A DNA stretch of 64,000 bases, taken from the NCBI GenBank assembly GCA_011050675.1, contig DRFI01000020.1, forward strand, positions 620,001 to 684,000. Direction: 5' to 3'. Source of the DNA: Maribacter sp. GTDB taxonomy: Bacteria; Bacteroidota; Bacteroidia; Flavobacteriales; Flavobacteriaceae. Position 1 is the first letter of the stretch, and every line of letters starts with the position of its first letter. The notes under the pieces were generated by a model that saw only the letters and a list, made by a program, of their open reading frames with translations, was not told the origin of the DNA and searched no databases. Position numbers and translations under genes: made by a program. Shown here in pieces: positions 1-10,486 of this stretch.

Positions 1-1
1 A

Positions 2-268
2 TTTGAAAATGATTTTGAGTTAAACGAGGTTAGAAGATTATTAAATGACATGCCTGGTGTTACCGTACAAGATAATCCTGATACAAACACCTACCCAATG
101 CCAATATATGCACACGATAAAGATGAAGTTTTTGTTGGTCGTTTGCGTAGAGATGAAACCCAAAGGAATACTTTAAACATGTGGATTGTTGCCGATAACC
201 TTAGAAAAGGAGCGGCTACAAATGCTGTGCAAATTTCAGAATATTTAGTTGAGAAAGGTTTAGTATAA
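2..268 (+). CDS. asd: Aspartate-semialdehyde dehydrogenase, C-terminal part
   Basis: The reading frame is open from base 2, so this is the last 88 residues of a gene that starts outside the window; the family is usually about 330 residues. The enzyme reduces aspartyl phosphate to aspartate semialdehyde in lysine, threonine, methionine and diaminopimelate synthesis. Recognition rests on the C-terminal segment with DEVFVGRLRRD followed by NTLNMWIVADNLRKGAATNA and the helix ending in EYLVEKGLV, all typical of Asd. A clear hairpin terminator follows directly, so it is the end of its transcript. Confidence 0.93.
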   Translation, partial: FENDFELNEVRRLLNDMPGVTVQDNPDTNTYPMPIYAHDKDEVFVGRLRRDETQRNTLNMWIVADNLRKGAATNAVQISEYLVEKGLV

Positions 269-290
269 ATTACCCTTTTAACAACGTTAA

Positions 291-325
291 AACCTTCAAA
301 ACAACTCTGTTTTGAAGGTTTTTTT
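291..325 (+). terminator. Rho-independent terminator after asd
   Basis: A perfect 12-bp stem, AACCTTCAAAAC at 291-302 and GTTTTGAAGGTT at 309-320, closes a six-base loop and is followed by a run of T to 325. It lies 22 bases after the asd stop codon. Confidence 0.92.
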
Positions 326-354
326 ATGGTATTTTAGTGAACACTGAAGTATTA

Positions 355-2511
355 ATGAAAAATATATTACGAGCGCTATTCGTCATAACACTTCTTTTTT
401 CTTGTAATAATAAATCTAAATCTGAACATATTATCGTGAATTATCCTATTACCGCAAAAGCTGATACCATAGATACTTATTTTGGAAACGATGTTAAAGA
501 CCCTTATCGTTGGTTAGAAGATGATCGAAGTCCAGAAACCGAAGCTTGGGTCAAAGAACAAAATAAAACTACATTCGGCTATTTAGAGAAAATTCCTTTT
601 AGAAATGATTTAAAAAACCGACTTGAAAAACTTTGGAACTATGAAAAGTTAGGATCGCCTTTTAAAAAAGGTGATTATACCTATTTCATGAAAAATGATG
701 GACTCCAAAATCAATATGTTGTTTATAGAACTAAGGGCGATGAAAAACCAGAGATTTTCTTAGACCCGAATACGTTCTCTGAAGACGGCACAACTTCATT
801 GGCCGGACTAAGTTTTACAAAAGATGGTTCCTTAGCAGCCTACCTAATTTCTGAAGGAGGTAGCGATTGGCGTAAAGCAATAATCTTAGATACGGAAACA
901 AAAGAAATTGTAGAAGATACATTGATAGATATTAAATTCAGTGGTATCTCTTGGAAAGGAAAAGAAGGTTTTTATTACTCTAGCTACGACAAACCTAAAG
1001 GAAGTGAGCTTTCTGCTAAAACAGATCAACATAAGGTATACTATCACAAATTAAGAACGCCTCAAAAAAGCGATGAGCTTATCTATGGTGGTGCCGTATT
1101 AGAAAAACATCGGTACGTTAGTGCTAATGTTACAGAAGACAATAAGTACTTACTTATAACTGCCTCTATTTCTACGTCTGGCAACAAACTATTCATAAAA
1201 AATTTAGAGGACCCCAACGGGTTGCTAGTTCCTGTAGTTGAAGACACCGATTCTGATAATTATGTTATAGACAATGTAGATTCTAAACTCTATATCGTAA
1301 CCAATAGAAATGCACCAAACAAGAAAATAATTACCGTAGATGCCAATAACCCGAAGGTAGAAAATTGGGTGGATTTTATTCTGGAAACGGAAAATGTTTT
1401 AAGCCCAAATATTGGAGGTGGTTACTTCTTTACCGAATATATGGTCGATGCCATTTCAAAAGTATATCAGTATAATTACGATGGTAAACTTATTCGTGAA
1501 GTAAATCTACCAGGCATAGGTGCTGCTAGTGGTTTTGGTGGTAAGAAAGAGGACAAAGAATTTTACTTCTCTTTTACAAATTACAACACACCCGGTTCCA
1601 CTTATAAATTTAATGCGGAAAGCGGCGAATACGAACTATACTGGAAACCTGAAATAGATTTCAACCCTGAGGATTACACTTCTGAACAAGTTTTTTATAC
1701 CTCTAAAGACGGTGCCAAAATACCTATGATCATTACCTACAAAAAAGGGACTGAATTAGATGGCAAAAACCCAACAATTATATATGCCTACGGCGGATTC
1801 AATATTAGCTTAATACCCTCTTTTAGTATTGCCAATGCAGTTTGGATGGAACAAGGCGGAATCTATGCCGTGCCTAATTTACGTGGTGGTGGTGAATATG
1901 GTAAGAAATGGCATGATGCAGGAATAAAAACCAAAAAACAAAATGTGTTCGATGATTTTATAGCGGCAGCAGAATTTTTAGTTGATAAAAAGTATACATC
2001 AAAAGAATACTTAGCTATTCGCGGAGGTTCTAACGGAGGTTTGCTGGTTGGTGCCACAATGACACAAAGACCAGATTTAATGCAAGTAGCATTACCTGCA
2101 GTAGGCGTTTTGGATATGCTGCGTTACCATACATTTACCGCTGGCGCTGGATGGGCATATGATTACGGTACCGCAGAAGATGATGAAGAAATGTTTAAAT
2201 ACCTAAAGGGGTATTCTCCTGTACATAATGTAAAAGCTGGAATTGCTTACCCAGCTACTTTAGTAACAACTGGCGACCATGATGATAGGGTGGTGCCAGC
2301 CCATAGTTTTAAGTTTGCGGCAGAACTACAAGAAAAGCAAAAAGGTACAAATCCAACATTAATAAGAATAGAAACCAATGCCGGGCATGGTGCAGGTACT
2401 CCTGTAAGTAAAACTATAGCGCAATATGCCGATATTTTTGGATTCACATTGTTCAATATGGGTTATACCGAACTACCTAATAAAAGTGTTTTGAAAGAAT
2501 TTAAGGAGTAA
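355..2511 (+). CDS. Prolyl oligopeptidase family serine peptidase (S9A), lipoprotein
   Basis: A 718-residue post-proline endopeptidase of family S9A. An upstream in-frame GTG at 337 exists, but the ATG at 355 begins a clean lipoprotein signal ([17 protein letters not shown], lipid-attachment Cys at residue 17), so I use it and expect a periplasmic, membrane-anchored enzyme. The N-terminal two thirds fit the seven-bladed propeller. The C-terminal hydrolase domain has the GGSNGG nucleophile elbow (Ser559), Asp643 in DHDDRV and His678 in NAGHG, so the triad is intact. Length matches the family. It stands alone between two terminators. Confidence 0.95.
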   Translation: MKNILRALFVITLLFSCNNKSKSEHIIVNYPITAKADTIDTYFGNDVKDPYRWLEDDRSPETEAWVKEQNKTTFGYLEKIPFRNDLKNRLEKLWNYEKLGSPFKKGDYTYFMKNDGLQNQYVVYRTKGDEKPEIFLDPNTFSEDGTTSLAGLSFTKDGSLAAYLISEGGSDWRKAIILDTETKEIVEDTLIDIKFSGISWKGKEGFYYSSYDKPKGSELSAKTDQHKVYYHKLRTPQKSDELIYGGAVLEKHRYVSANVTEDNKYLLITASISTSGNKLFIKNLEDPNGLLVPVVEDTDSDNYVIDNVDSKLYIVTNRNAPNKKIITVDANNPKVENWVDFILETENVLSPNIGGGYFFTEYMVDAISKVYQYNYDGKLIREVNLPGIGAASGFGGKKEDKEFYFSFTNYNTPGSTYKFNAESGEYELYWKPEIDFNPEDYTSEQVFYTSKDGAKIPMIITYKKGTELDGKNPTIIYAYGGFNISLIPSFSIANAVWMEQGGIYAVPNLRGGGEYGKKWHDAGIKTKKQNVFDDFIAAAEFLVDKKYTSKEYLAIRGGSNGGLLVGATMTQRPDLMQVALPAVGVLDMLRYHTFTAGAGWAYDYGTAEDDEEMFKYLKGYSPVHNVKAGIAYPATLVTTGDHDDRVVPAHSFKFAAELQEKQKGTNPTLIRIETNAGHGAGTPVSKTIAQYADIFGFTLFNMGYTELPNKSVLKEFKE

Positions 2512-2537
2512 TTCCCTTTCGAAATCAATAATTTATC

Positions 2538-2570
2538 GAAAAATCCGTTTCATATTGGAACGGATTTTTC
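2538..2570 (+). terminator. Rho-independent terminator after the prolyl oligopeptidase gene
   Basis: A 12-bp perfect stem, GAAAAATCCGTT at 2538-2549 and AACGGATTTTTC at 2559-2570, has a nine-base loop and an internal T run. It ends the upstream transcript 27-59 bases after the stop codon. Confidence 0.88.
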
Positions 2571-2596
2571 AATTTTGCATTCCTAAGTATAAAAGC

Positions 2597-3589
2597 ATGT
2601 TACGAGTAGAAAACCTATCATTTTCTTATGATAAACTTCCAGTATTAGAGTCCCTTAATTTACGCATACAACGTGGAGAACATGTGGCAATAATTGGTGA
2701 AAGCGGGTGTGGTAAAAGCACCTTGTTGAAACTAATGTATGGACTAATGGATTTAAATAAAGGTGAGATTTTTTGGGAGGACGAACAAATTTTAGGCCCG
2801 GCTTATAACTTGGTTCCCGGCCCACCATTCATGAAATATCTATCGCAAGATTTTGACCTAATGCCTTTCATTTCCGTATCTGAAAACATTAGCCAGTACC
2901 TTTCTGTCTTTTACCCAGAAGAACTTAAAGAAAGAACACAAGAGCTTTTAGAGATGATAGAGCTTACCGAGTTTGCTAACACAAAAGTAAAAACACTTAG
3001 TGGTGGTCAACAACAGCGCGTTGCACTGGCTAGAGTATTAGCACAAAAACCCGAAATTTTACTGTTAGATGAGCCTTTTAGCCACATAGACAATTTTCTT
3101 AAAAACAGTTTACGTCGTAATATTTTCAATTATCTGAAAGAGAATAGAATTACAACTATTGTCGCAACGCATGATGTAAACGATGTGCTGCCTTTTGCAG
3201 ATCGTGCCGTTGTACTTCGTAATAAGGAAATTATAGCTAGGGCTAGGCCAATGGAACTTTATAACAATCCTAAAAATCTTTACGTAGCATCGCTATTTGG
3301 AGAAGCAAGTATGATTTCTATTGATGTTCTTAAAACCTACGCAAATACTAAAAGAAAAATTATTGTTTACGCTAATGAGTTTAGGGTTTCACCTTCATCT
3401 GGTTTTCAAGTTACCGTAGAAAAAGCATATCCAATGGGAAGTTATTACTTAACAGAAAGTAAAAGCAATGACGATGAAGTTATATTTTTCAATGCTGATA
3501 AACTATACCCAAAGGGAAAGGAAATATTCTTAAATGTTGCCATTGAGACCATCAATCAGCGTATACAAGAAGCTTCTTCCAATTCATAA
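2597..3589 (+). CDS. ABC transporter ATP-binding protein
   Basis: A 330-residue ATPase subunit. Walker A is GESGCGKST at about residues 34-42, the signature LSGGQQQRVALARVLA is near residue 135, Walker B is ILLLDEP, and the switch histidine is in VATHD. About 110 residues follow the ATPase domain, as in ion/polyamine-type importers with a C-terminal regulatory domain. A longer frame exists upstream (2555), but MLRVENLSFSY at 2597 is the standard domain start and the extra part overlaps the preceding terminator. There is no permease beside it, so the substrate cannot be read from context. Confidence 0.85.
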   Translation: MLRVENLSFSYDKLPVLESLNLRIQRGEHVAIIGESGCGKSTLLKLMYGLMDLNKGEIFWEDEQILGPAYNLVPGPPFMKYLSQDFDLMPFISVSENISQYLSVFYPEELKERTQELLEMIELTEFANTKVKTLSGGQQQRVALARVLAQKPEILLLDEPFSHIDNFLKNSLRRNIFNYLKENRITTIVATHDVNDVLPFADRAVVLRNKEIIARARPMELYNNPKNLYVASLFGEASMISIDVLKTYANTKRKIIVYANEFRVSPSSGFQVTVEKAYPMGSYYLTESKSNDDEVIFFNADKLYPKGKEIFLNVAIETINQRIQEASSNS

Positions 3590-3675
3590 ATAAAAATACA
3601 GCGATTATTTATGTTTAGTAAATTTTCAAGCCCAAGACTGCTTTTCGTTGCAAAGTAGGAACATTTCTTTTTGTT

Positions 3676-3683
3676 TACATTTG
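3676..3683 (+). promoter_or_regulatory. Promoter -7 element before arfB
   Basis: TACATTTG matches the Bacteroidota -7 consensus TAnnTTTG exactly. It lies 13 bases before the GTG start of the arfB-like gene, so any leader would be very short. I did not find a well-spaced -33 element. Confidence 0.5.
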
Positions 3684-3696
3684 TTAAAAGCCAGTT

Positions 3697-4098
3697 GTGC
3701 AACAAGAACAAATACTTACCGAGTTACAATATAAAGCCATTAGAAGTAGTGGTCCTGGTGGGCAGCATGCAAATAAAGTTTCTTCTAAAGTAGAACTATC
3801 ATTTCTTATTGCCCCTTCCAACGGACTTACAGAACGTGAGAAAAAAAGAATTTATTTAAAACTAGGTAATAAGCTAAGTAAAGAAGGTGTATTAATTTTA
3901 CAGTGCGATGAATCTCGTAGCCAACATAAAAATAAAGAGTTAGTAATTAAGAGGTTTTTTAAACTTCTAGAAAAATCATTGGTAGTTCCAAAAGCACGAA
4001 AGAAAAGCAAACCCACTAGATCATCAATTGAAAAAAGATTGAAAAGCAAGAAAATAGCCTCGCTTAAAAAAACGAATAGAGGTAAGCCTGACTATTAA
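3697..4098 (+). CDS. arfB: Ribosome rescue hydrolase ArfB-like (GGQ domain)
   Basis: A 133-residue class I release factor-like peptidyl-tRNA hydrolase that frees stalled ribosomes without a stop codon. The catalytic loop is RSSGPGGQHANKVSSKVEL with GGQ at about residues 21-23, and the basic tail (KKSKPTRSSIEKRLKSKK) is the segment that enters the empty mRNA channel in ArfB. It lacks the codon-recognition domains of RF1/RF2. The start is GTG at 3697, which places the GGQ at the normal distance from the N-terminus; no in-frame ATG is available. It converges with the GntP gene, with only four bases between stop codons. Confidence 0.92.
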   Translation: MQQEQILTELQYKAIRSSGPGGQHANKVSSKVELSFLIAPSNGLTEREKKRIYLKLGNKLSKEGVLILQCDESRSQHKNKELVIKRFFKLLEKSLVVPKARKKSKPTRSSIEKRLKSKKIASLKKTNRGKPDY

Positions 4099-4102
4099 AT
4101 TT

Positions 4103-5431
4103 TTAGGCAAATATAGAATAGAACACAAAAACCGTAATCGCCCCTGTAAGCCCAAGAACACCTGTTCCTAAACCAAATAGCCTATATCCTGTTTTTACAT
4201 TCATTCCACTCATTTGGGTCACTACCCAAAAAAAGCTGTCGTTTGCATGTGAAATTACAGCCGACCCTGCTCCAATTACTACAACTACAAGTGCTTTTTG
4301 TATTTCGGTTTCAAAACCTAACGATGACATCATCGGCATAATAATAGAAGCCGTAGTTACCAAGGCTACAGTAGAAGAACCTTGAGCCGTCTTTAACGCT
4401 GCAGCTAATACAAAGGGCAAGAAAATACCCATATTATAGTCGGTAAGTGTTTGTCCTAAAATATCGGCAATACCTGAATTTTGTAATATTTTACCAAAAA
4501 TACCTCCCGCACCAGTTATTAAAAGAATTGATGCCGCGTCTTTTATTGCCTTACCTACCCACCCAGCAGAAGAAAGCATATCGTAATTTAATTTCTTTGG
4601 TAATAGTAAACATAAAAACACACCAATTAATAAAGATATTACCGGTTCCCCAACAAAATTTATGAATGCCATTAATTCACTGTCTTGAGCAAAGTCTCCT
4701 GAGTTTAATACTGATTTAAGAACAATAAGAAAAATAGGAACTAAAATAGGGATTGATGCTTTTAGAGCACTAGGTGAATCTTTGATCTCACGTTCTGCTT
4801 CCATGGCATCTTCTACATTGGGTTCAATAAAGGTTTTGGAAGCATATTTCTTGGCGAATATTATACCGACAATTAGCGCCACGATACTGGTTGGAAATCC
4901 AAAAGCGATAACGAGCCCTAAATCTGCGCCTAAAATACCTGCGGCGGCAATTGGTCCTGGTGTTGGCGGAACCATGGTATGCGAAGCCATTAAACCCAAC
5001 CCTAAAGCAATCGCTGGTCCAGCAATAGATATTTTAGCCTTTTTAGAGAGACTTTTATTTAAAGGATGTAACAGCATAAAACCACTATCGGCAAAAACAG
5101 GTATAGAAACAATGTAGCCTATAATACCCATAGCTGTTGGCACTCGTTTTCTACCAATGATACCTAATACTTTTTCGGCTATTGCAAAAGCACCACCGGT
5201 ATGCTCTAAAAATGCACCGATAATGACCCCTAAAACAATGATTAATCCTATTTTACCTAGCGTACCACCAAAACCCTCATTGATTGAAACAATGATTTCG
5301 GCATAAGGCATACCAGCAAAAATTCCGTATAAAATGGAAATTATAAATAGCGCTAAAAATGCATGAATTTTAAGCTTTGTTGTCAATATAATTATGGCAA
5401 TGACAGCAATAAGCAAATAGAAAATTTCCAT
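4103..5431 (-). CDS. GntP family gluconate/organic acid permease
   Basis: A 442-residue polytopic inner-membrane carrier of the GntP family, which imports gluconate or related sugar acids and glycerate with protons. The protein is almost wholly hydrophobic, with the family motif region ASHTMVPPTPGPIAAAGILG in its first half and SHANDSFFWVV near the C-terminus. No gluconate or glycerate kinase lies beside it, so the substrate is open. The gene appears monocistronic; the 148 bases upstream of its start show no strong motif. Confidence 0.9.
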   Translation of the reverse strand: MEIFYLLIAVIAIIILTTKLKIHAFLALFIISILYGIFAGMPYAEIIVSINEGFGGTLGKIGLIIVLGVIIGAFLEHTGGAFAIAEKVLGIIGRKRVPTAMGIIGYIVSIPVFADSGFMLLHPLNKSLSKKAKISIAGPAIALGLGLMASHTMVPPTPGPIAAAGILGADLGLVIAFGFPTSIVALIVGIIFAKKYASKTFIEPNVEDAMEAEREIKDSPSALKASIPILVPIFLIVLKSVLNSGDFAQDSELMAFINFVGEPVISLLIGVFLCLLLPKKLNYDMLSSAGWVGKAIKDAASILLITGAGGIFGKILQNSGIADILGQTLTDYNMGIFLPFVLAAALKTAQGSSTVALVTTASIIMPMMSSLGFETEIQKALVVVVIGAGSAVISHANDSFFWVVTQMSGMNVKTGYRLFGLGTGVLGLTGAITVFVFYSIFA

Positions 5432-5579
5432 AACTAAAAATCAATTTATATTTTATTCAGTGCCGTGTTTGTACTTTTCCAGTCTGACTTTAGAATTTCT
5501 AATCGTCCTTTTTGAGGATAATAGAGTAAAATTTCAATTACGACAGCTTTAAGATAGCTAAATAAAATTCAACATTTAA

Positions 5580-6050
5580 CTAATGAATACTTACGATAGT
5601 TAATGACTTACCGTTAAAGCTGAAGGTATCGCCTACCAATTTACCGAAAGCAAGTTTACCTATAGGTGTAGCTGCCGAAATACAGTACACAGATTTTAAT
5701 TCGTTTTTGAACTCTCCTGCAGATATTGCCACATAATAAATGAAAGAATCGGTAACGACTAAACTACCTAAACCTACTGTTTTTACATCTCTGTTTTTGG
5801 GAACTTTGGAAAGAAGTTGTTGTGTTTTTTCCAATTCTGCCAATTGTTGACCTAGCTTTTCACGCTCTAGCTGAATCATAGCGCGACCAGTCTCATGCTT
5901 ATCACCTGCACTACTTTTTGTTTCTGACGATAAAGCCGTTTCTAGTTCTTTAATTTGATGTTGTATTCTTGTTAACCTGTCGCTAACGAAAAGTACGCAA
6001 AAGTCATAAGCGTCTTTTTTAAGAATGTCATGTGGTTCAGTTTCCTTCAA
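5580..6050 (-). CDS. GreA/GreB C-terminal domain protein (transcription elongation factor-like)
   Basis: A 156-residue protein with an N-terminal coiled coil (about residues 20-80, containing ETKSSAGDKHETGRAM) and a C-terminal FKBP-like GreA/GreB fold (VGLGSLVVTDSFIYYVAISAG to the end). It may bind RNA polymerase and affect transcript cleavage or stress transcription; this is inferred from family. Only a TTG start (6050) fits, and it overlaps the end of the upstream lipoprotein gene by 14 bases, so translation is probably coupled. Related flavobacterial proteins are sometimes labelled 3-oxoacyl-ACP synthase, which the sequence does not support. Confidence 0.75.
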   Translation of the reverse strand: MKETEPHDILKKDAYDFCVLFVSDRLTRIQHQIKELETALSSETKSSAGDKHETGRAMIQLEREKLGQQLAELEKTQQLLSKVPKNRDVKTVGLGSLVVTDSFIYYVAISAGEFKNELKSVYCISAATPIGKLAFGKLVGDTFSFNGKSLTIVSIH

Positions 6051-6648
6051 TATGATACAAATCTGCTAATTTATAGATCAAGTAATTTACGATTTGATTA
6101 TCACTTTCACCATCACTTAGCATTTTTTGAATCTCTATTCTATTTTCTGCTTTAAAGTATTCTAAATCACCAGAACGATCTTCACTAAAAATATTCCAAG
6201 ATTTTAATCCGCTTAACATTGCTTTATGCGCTTCATATCGCTTTGTAATCGTTTGTACCTTTCTTTTATCAACCTTTACCATTGCTTCATTGTCATGCAA
6301 TAATTTGTAGTCTGCCGAAATTTTTGCATCTGCTTTTTCAGCTTCGGTTATAATTTTGAAATACGCCTTTGAAACTAATGATTCATATGTAGTATTAAAA
6401 CCAGATACTACAACATCATCCTCTGCAAGTGGAACATCAGAACCTGTACTTGCATATAAATCAACATTGGAATATGAATTGTTAGCTATAAGTGATTCCT
6501 CCCATGCCTGGCTTTTAATATGCTCTTTCCAAACTTTAGCATATTCTCGTTGGTAATGGGTTTTAGACAAACCACAACTGTTAAGGCATATGATTGCTGC
6601 AATAGCTGTTAGCACAGCCATCGTAATTTTTTTAATCAATTTTCTCAT
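6037..6648 (-). CDS. Hypothetical lipoprotein
   Basis: A 203-residue protein I do not recognise. It begins with a lipoprotein signal (lipobox LNSC, Cys near residue 25) and the rest is hydrophilic and mostly helical in character, with many Lys, Glu and Asp. It is probably anchored in a membrane facing the periplasm or the surface. Its 3' end overlaps the GreA-like gene by 14 bases. The sequence CAAACGTA at 6697-6704 reads TACGTTTG on this strand, an exact -7 promoter element about 50 bases upstream. Confidence 0.7.
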   Translation of the reverse strand: MRKLIKKITMAVLTAIAAIICLNSCGLSKTHYQREYAKVWKEHIKSQAWEESLIANNSYSNVDLYASTGSDVPLAEDDVVVSGFNTTYESLVSKAYFKIITEAEKADAKISADYKLLHDNEAMVKVDKRKVQTITKRYEAHKAMLSGLKSWNIFSEDRSGDLEYFKAENRIEIQKMLSDGESDNQIVNYLIYKLADLYHIEGN

Positions 6649-6818
6649 ATAGTATAAATGCTATTACAAACCATCTTAGCCGTCTACTGTTCTAGGCAAA
6701 CGTATAAGTGCATATTTGGGTAATAGATAAAATGAGGGGACGTACAATTTATAAATAAAAACCAGAGTACAGGTCTCTTTTAGATAAGAATTAAAAAAAC
6801 GGGTTAAACGGAGATATT

Positions 6819-7934
6819 CTAATTGTAAATATTAGCCAATTTCTTACCTATAGTACTACCAATTGCAATACCCATACCTCCCAAACGTACGCCACATGAA
6901 ACATTATTAGACAATTGCTTTATTATTGGTTTCTTTTGTTGGCCGACACCCATTATACCACTCCAACTGTAATCAACTTCAAATGTTTTCTCAGGTAATA
7001 TGACTGTTTTTAAAAGGTCTCTTAATTTATTCTCAACCAAAGTTGTAGTGCCAAATTCAGCCGTTTCTTCAGTTTTAAAATCTAAATTTCTACCACCACC
7101 CAACAAAATACGGTTATCTATATTTCTAAAATAATAATATCCTTCTTCTAGGTGAAACGTTCCCTTAATTCGTAAGTCCTTAATTGGTTTCGTAATTAGT
7201 ACTTGCGCTCTTGCCGGTTTTACATTTTCTGATAGTAGCTGAGCAGCAAACCCATTAGTAGCTATTAATAATTTTTTGGTCGTAAACTCTAAGTCATTTG
7301 TTTTAATCGTCACTTGCGTACCAGAATCTTCAAACCCTTTTACATGTGTAGCGTTTAAAATTGTAATTTCCTTTTGTAACGCTAATTGAACTAAAGATTT
7401 CATCATCTTACCTGTATCAATCTGTCCTTCAAAAACTTGAGAAATATAGTTTTTATTAATGCTCTTGAAATCAAAAAGGTTTGTAGTTATTCTAAAAGCA
7501 TCATCCTTAAACACAGGATGAAGCAATTCATTTACCATCTTAATTTTATGATGACAATGTTCATATAATTCATTGTCACTCTCAAGAAACAACTCATGCC
7601 CACCATTGTTTTCATAAGCAATTGCATCATCTCCTAATAACACACGTAAATCTTGTATACCGTCATATCTATCTTGCACAAGTTTAACAACGTCTTCTTT
7701 TGAATGTATTTTAAGGTCTGATAATATTTCAGAGATACTACCAAAACAGGCAAAGCCCGCATTTTTAGTACTAGCACCTTGCGGAAGCGTACCTTTTTCC
7801 AAAATTAGAATACGTGCCTGAGGATGCCTTCTCTTCAATTCTAAGGCACAATTTAAGCCTACAATGCCACTACCAACAATTGTATAATCTATGTTCGCAA
7901 ACCATGATGTACGTTCCCAGTAGCTTAGGTTCAT
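6819..7934 (-). CDS. FAD-dependent oxidoreductase (D-amino acid oxidase/glycine oxidase-like)
   Basis: A 371-residue DAO-fold flavoprotein. The dinucleotide-binding motif is VGSGIVGLNCALEL at about residues 20-33, followed by EKG and GASTKNAGFA, and the C-terminal FAD contact region is GVRLGGMGIAIGSTIG. Such enzymes oxidise amines or amino acids with oxygen or quinone; the substrate is not predictable here. It follows the deacetylase gene with 21 bases between them, so the two may share a transcript, although no functional link is apparent. Confidence 0.85.
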   Translation of the reverse strand: MNLSYWERTSWFANIDYTIVGSGIVGLNCALELKRRHPQARILILEKGTLPQGASTKNAGFACFGSISEILSDLKIHSKEDVVKLVQDRYDGIQDLRVLLGDDAIAYENNGGHELFLESDNELYEHCHHKIKMVNELLHPVFKDDAFRITTNLFDFKSINKNYISQVFEGQIDTGKMMKSLVQLALQKEITILNATHVKGFEDSGTQVTIKTNDLEFTTKKLLIATNGFAAQLLSENVKPARAQVLITKPIKDLRIKGTFHLEEGYYYFRNIDNRILLGGGRNLDFKTEETAEFGTTTLVENKLRDLLKTVILPEKTFEVDYSWSGIMGVGQQKKPIIKQLSNNVSCGVRLGGMGIAIGSTIGKKLANIYN

Positions 7935-7955
7935 TGTATAATTTAGTTTATTGAA

Positions 7956-8930
7956 TTATAATCCTCTTGCATCCATTTCGTCTTTTTCATACCTACTATC
8001 TTCTGCCGGATACCTAAGAATGTTTTCATATTTTCCTGATTGTTTTGCCAAAGACCAAATAAGACTTTCACCAGCAAATTCTGAATTGGGTTGATTCTCA
8101 AAAACTTCATCGGCATATGCTTTATCGGCATCAATAACGGTCCATCCTTTATTTTTAAATTCTTGTATTAAGTCTCCTAAAAACAAAGCTGAAGTTAAAT
8201 TATGATGTAGCAATATTGTGTGGTTAATATGTCTGTCGTTCAACTCATACGATAGCTTTTCATAATAATTTGCCCTTTCGATTAAATGCTGTAAATAATA
8301 CTTCTTAAACTGATCTATGTCTGCTTTATCTAAACCCACCTCTTTTATTCGCTTTAAAAGGCGTTGGTTTATATACCAATCTGATGCATCAATAGTGACA
8401 TACCCATTTTTGTATTTATGAGCTTTAAGAACATTTCTAATACTATCTACCTTAAGCTTACTTGCGCCTTCTTTTAAATATGGAAACCTAAAATATTTGA
8501 CTGAATTACTAAACTTAGAAATGATAGAATCCGTTTTATTCAATTCATTTTCAAATAATTCAGTATCCTTTTTATCAGAATTGAAATTAGGATGTGTAAA
8601 AGAGTGGTTAGCTATACCGTGACCTTTTTCATTCCAGCTATTCAATAAATACTGACCTTTCTTATCCAATTTGTTTTTACCGGTAACAAAGAAAACAGCT
8701 TTTAGATTATTCGTATCTAAGTGCGTTAGTAACCTTTGGTTCCAATCTTCAAATGCAAGACCGGCTAAGTCTGATGTTATGCCATCATCAAATGTAAAAC
8801 TGATAGTTTTGCTTGAAGATTTTAATTCTTCTGTTTCTACTATAGCACCTTTCGATTTTTCACTAGGACTTTCTTTACACCCAATGAAAGAAACTAATAA
8901 TAGCGCGGTTATAGTTATTATTCTAGTCAT
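7956..8930 (-). CDS. Polysaccharide deacetylase family lipoprotein
   Basis: A 324-residue carbohydrate esterase 4-type (NodB homology) protein. The signal MTRIITITALLLVSFIGC makes it a lipoprotein. Motif 1 is TFDDG near residue 47, motif 2 is HSFTHP (the two metal histidines), and motif 3 is RFPYLKEG, so the metal site looks complete. It probably removes acetyl groups from a cell-envelope or dietary glycan. The family is well established; the substrate is unknown. It is first in a possible two-gene unit with the FAD oxidoreductase. Confidence 0.88.
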   Translation of the reverse strand: MTRIITITALLLVSFIGCKESPSEKSKGAIVETEELKSSSKTISFTFDDGITSDLAGLAFEDWNQRLLTHLDTNNLKAVFFVTGKNKLDKKGQYLLNSWNEKGHGIANHSFTHPNFNSDKKDTELFENELNKTDSIISKFSNSVKYFRFPYLKEGASKLKVDSIRNVLKAHKYKNGYVTIDASDWYINQRLLKRIKEVGLDKADIDQFKKYYLQHLIERANYYEKLSYELNDRHINHTILLHHNLTSALFLGDLIQEFKNKGWTVIDADKAYADEVFENQPNSEFAGESLIWSLAKQSGKYENILRYPAEDSRYEKDEMDARGL

Positions 8931-9009
8931 TAAGATAATAGGAATTTAAAATGAGCTTTTCTTCTTTAAATATACTTAAACAGTGTAAGACTTGATTTCT
9001 AAAAAGGAT

Positions 9010-9043
9010 TAAAATAAAAAACTCCAACATTGCTGTTGGAGTT
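9010..9043 (-). terminator. Rho-independent terminator after accC
   Basis: The stem AACTCCAACA (9020-9029) and TGTTGGAGTT (9034-9043) with a four-base loop is followed on the minus strand by a T-rich tract. It ends the fabH-accB-accC transcript just after the accC stop codon. Confidence 0.9.
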
Positions 9044-9048
9044 CGTTA

Positions 9049-10401
9049 TTAACTTTCGGGTTGAGGATCCATTTTCCAATCGTTCATAAATGCTGTTGTA
9101 TAATTACCAGCCAAATAATCTGGATGATCCATTAACTGCCTATGAAACGGAATTGTTGTTTTAATTCCTTCAATTACGAATTCATCTAATGCACGCTTCA
9201 TTTTGTTAATTGCTTCTTCCCTTGTTTGGGCCGTAGTAATTAGCTTAGCAATCATTGAATCATAATTTGGAGGAATACTATACCCGCTATAAACATGTGT
9301 ATCCATTCTTACTCCATGACCACCTGGTGTATGTAAGGTTGTAATCTTACCTGGTGATGGTCTAAAATTGTTATAAGGATCTTCCGCATTAATTCTACAC
9401 TCAATAGAATGTAATTTAGGAAGATAGTTTTTACCTGAAATCGGCACACCTGCAGCTACAAGAATTTGCTCACGAATTAAATCATAATCAATAACTTGTT
9501 CTGTAATAGGGTGCTCTACCTGAATACGAGTATTCATTTCCATAAAATAGAATTTACGGTGCTTATCTACCAAAAATTCTATGGTACCAGCGCCTTCATA
9601 CTTTATGTATTCTGCCGCCTTAACCGCAGCTTCACCCATTGCTTCTCTTAACTTATCTGTCATGAAAGGGGACGGAGTCTCCTCTGTCAACTTTTGATGA
9701 CGTCTTTGAATAGAACAATCTCTTTCAGAAAGGTGACATGCTTTACCATATTGATCACCAACAATTTGAATTTCAATATGTCTTGGCTCTTCAATTAACT
9801 TTTCCATGTACATCCCGCCATTACCAAAAGCAGCGGTTGCCTCATTTACAGCACTATCAAAGAGCTCTTCCATTTTATCTTCAGAAAAAACGGCGCGCAT
9901 ACCTTTACCACCACCACCGGCAGTTGCTTTGATCATTACAGGATAACCCATTTTCTTGGCTACCTTCTTGGCATCTGCAACATCTTTCAAAAGACCTTCT
10001 GAACCTGGTACACAAGGTACACCAGCTTCTTTCATGGTTTCTTTGGCCGTAGCCTTATCTCCCATTTTGTCTATTTGATCCCCAGAGGCACCAATGAATT
10101 TGATTTCATGCTCAGCACATATACGTGAGAACTTAGAGTTTTCTGAAAGAAAACCATAGCCTGGGTGAATAGCATCTGCATTTGTGATTTCTGCAGCAGC
10201 AATTATATTAGGTATCTTTAAATAGGACTCGCTACTAGCAGCAGGACCTATACATACAGCTTCATCTGCAAAGCGCACATGCAAACTCTCCTCATCTGCC
10301 TTACTATATACAGCTACCGTTTTAATACCCATTTCTTTACAGGTACGAATAACGCGCAAAGCGATTTCTCCCCTATTGGCAATCAGTATTTTTTTAAACA
10401 T
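9049..10401 (-). CDS. accC: Acetyl-CoA carboxylase, biotin carboxylase subunit
   Basis: A 450-residue ATP-grasp enzyme that carboxylates biotin on BCCP, the first step of fatty acid synthesis. It starts [19 protein letters not shown], has the glycine-rich ATP loop [14 protein letters not shown], the [12 protein letters not shown] segment and the [13 protein letters not shown] catalytic stretch. Full family length. It is the last gene of fabH-accB-accC, 85 bases after accB, and is followed by a terminator. Confidence 0.98.
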   Translation of the reverse strand: MFKKILIANRGEIALRVIRTCKEMGIKTVAVYSKADEESLHVRFADEAVCIGPAASSESYLKIPNIIAAAEITNADAIHPGYGFLSENSKFSRICAEHEIKFIGASGDQIDKMGDKATAKETMKEAGVPCVPGSEGLLKDVADAKKVAKKMGYPVMIKATAGGGGKGMRAVFSEDKMEELFDSAVNEATAAFGNGGMYMEKLIEEPRHIEIQIVGDQYGKACHLSERDCSIQRRHQKLTEETPSPFMTDKLREAMGEAAVKAAEYIKYEGAGTIEFLVDKHRKFYFMEMNTRIQVEHPITEQVIDYDLIREQILVAAGVPISGKNYLPKLHSIECRINAEDPYNNFRPSPGKITTLHTPGGHGVRMDTHVYSGYSIPPNYDSMIAKLITTAQTREEAINKMKRALDEFVIEGIKTTIPFHRQLMDHPDYLAGNYTTAFMNDWKMDPQPES

Positions 10402-10486
10402 CTTTTAAATTTTAAGTTCAAGGTTCGACAAGATTCTTACATACCGTTATCATAACAGTATCTAACAACTACTACTCAAAATTTAG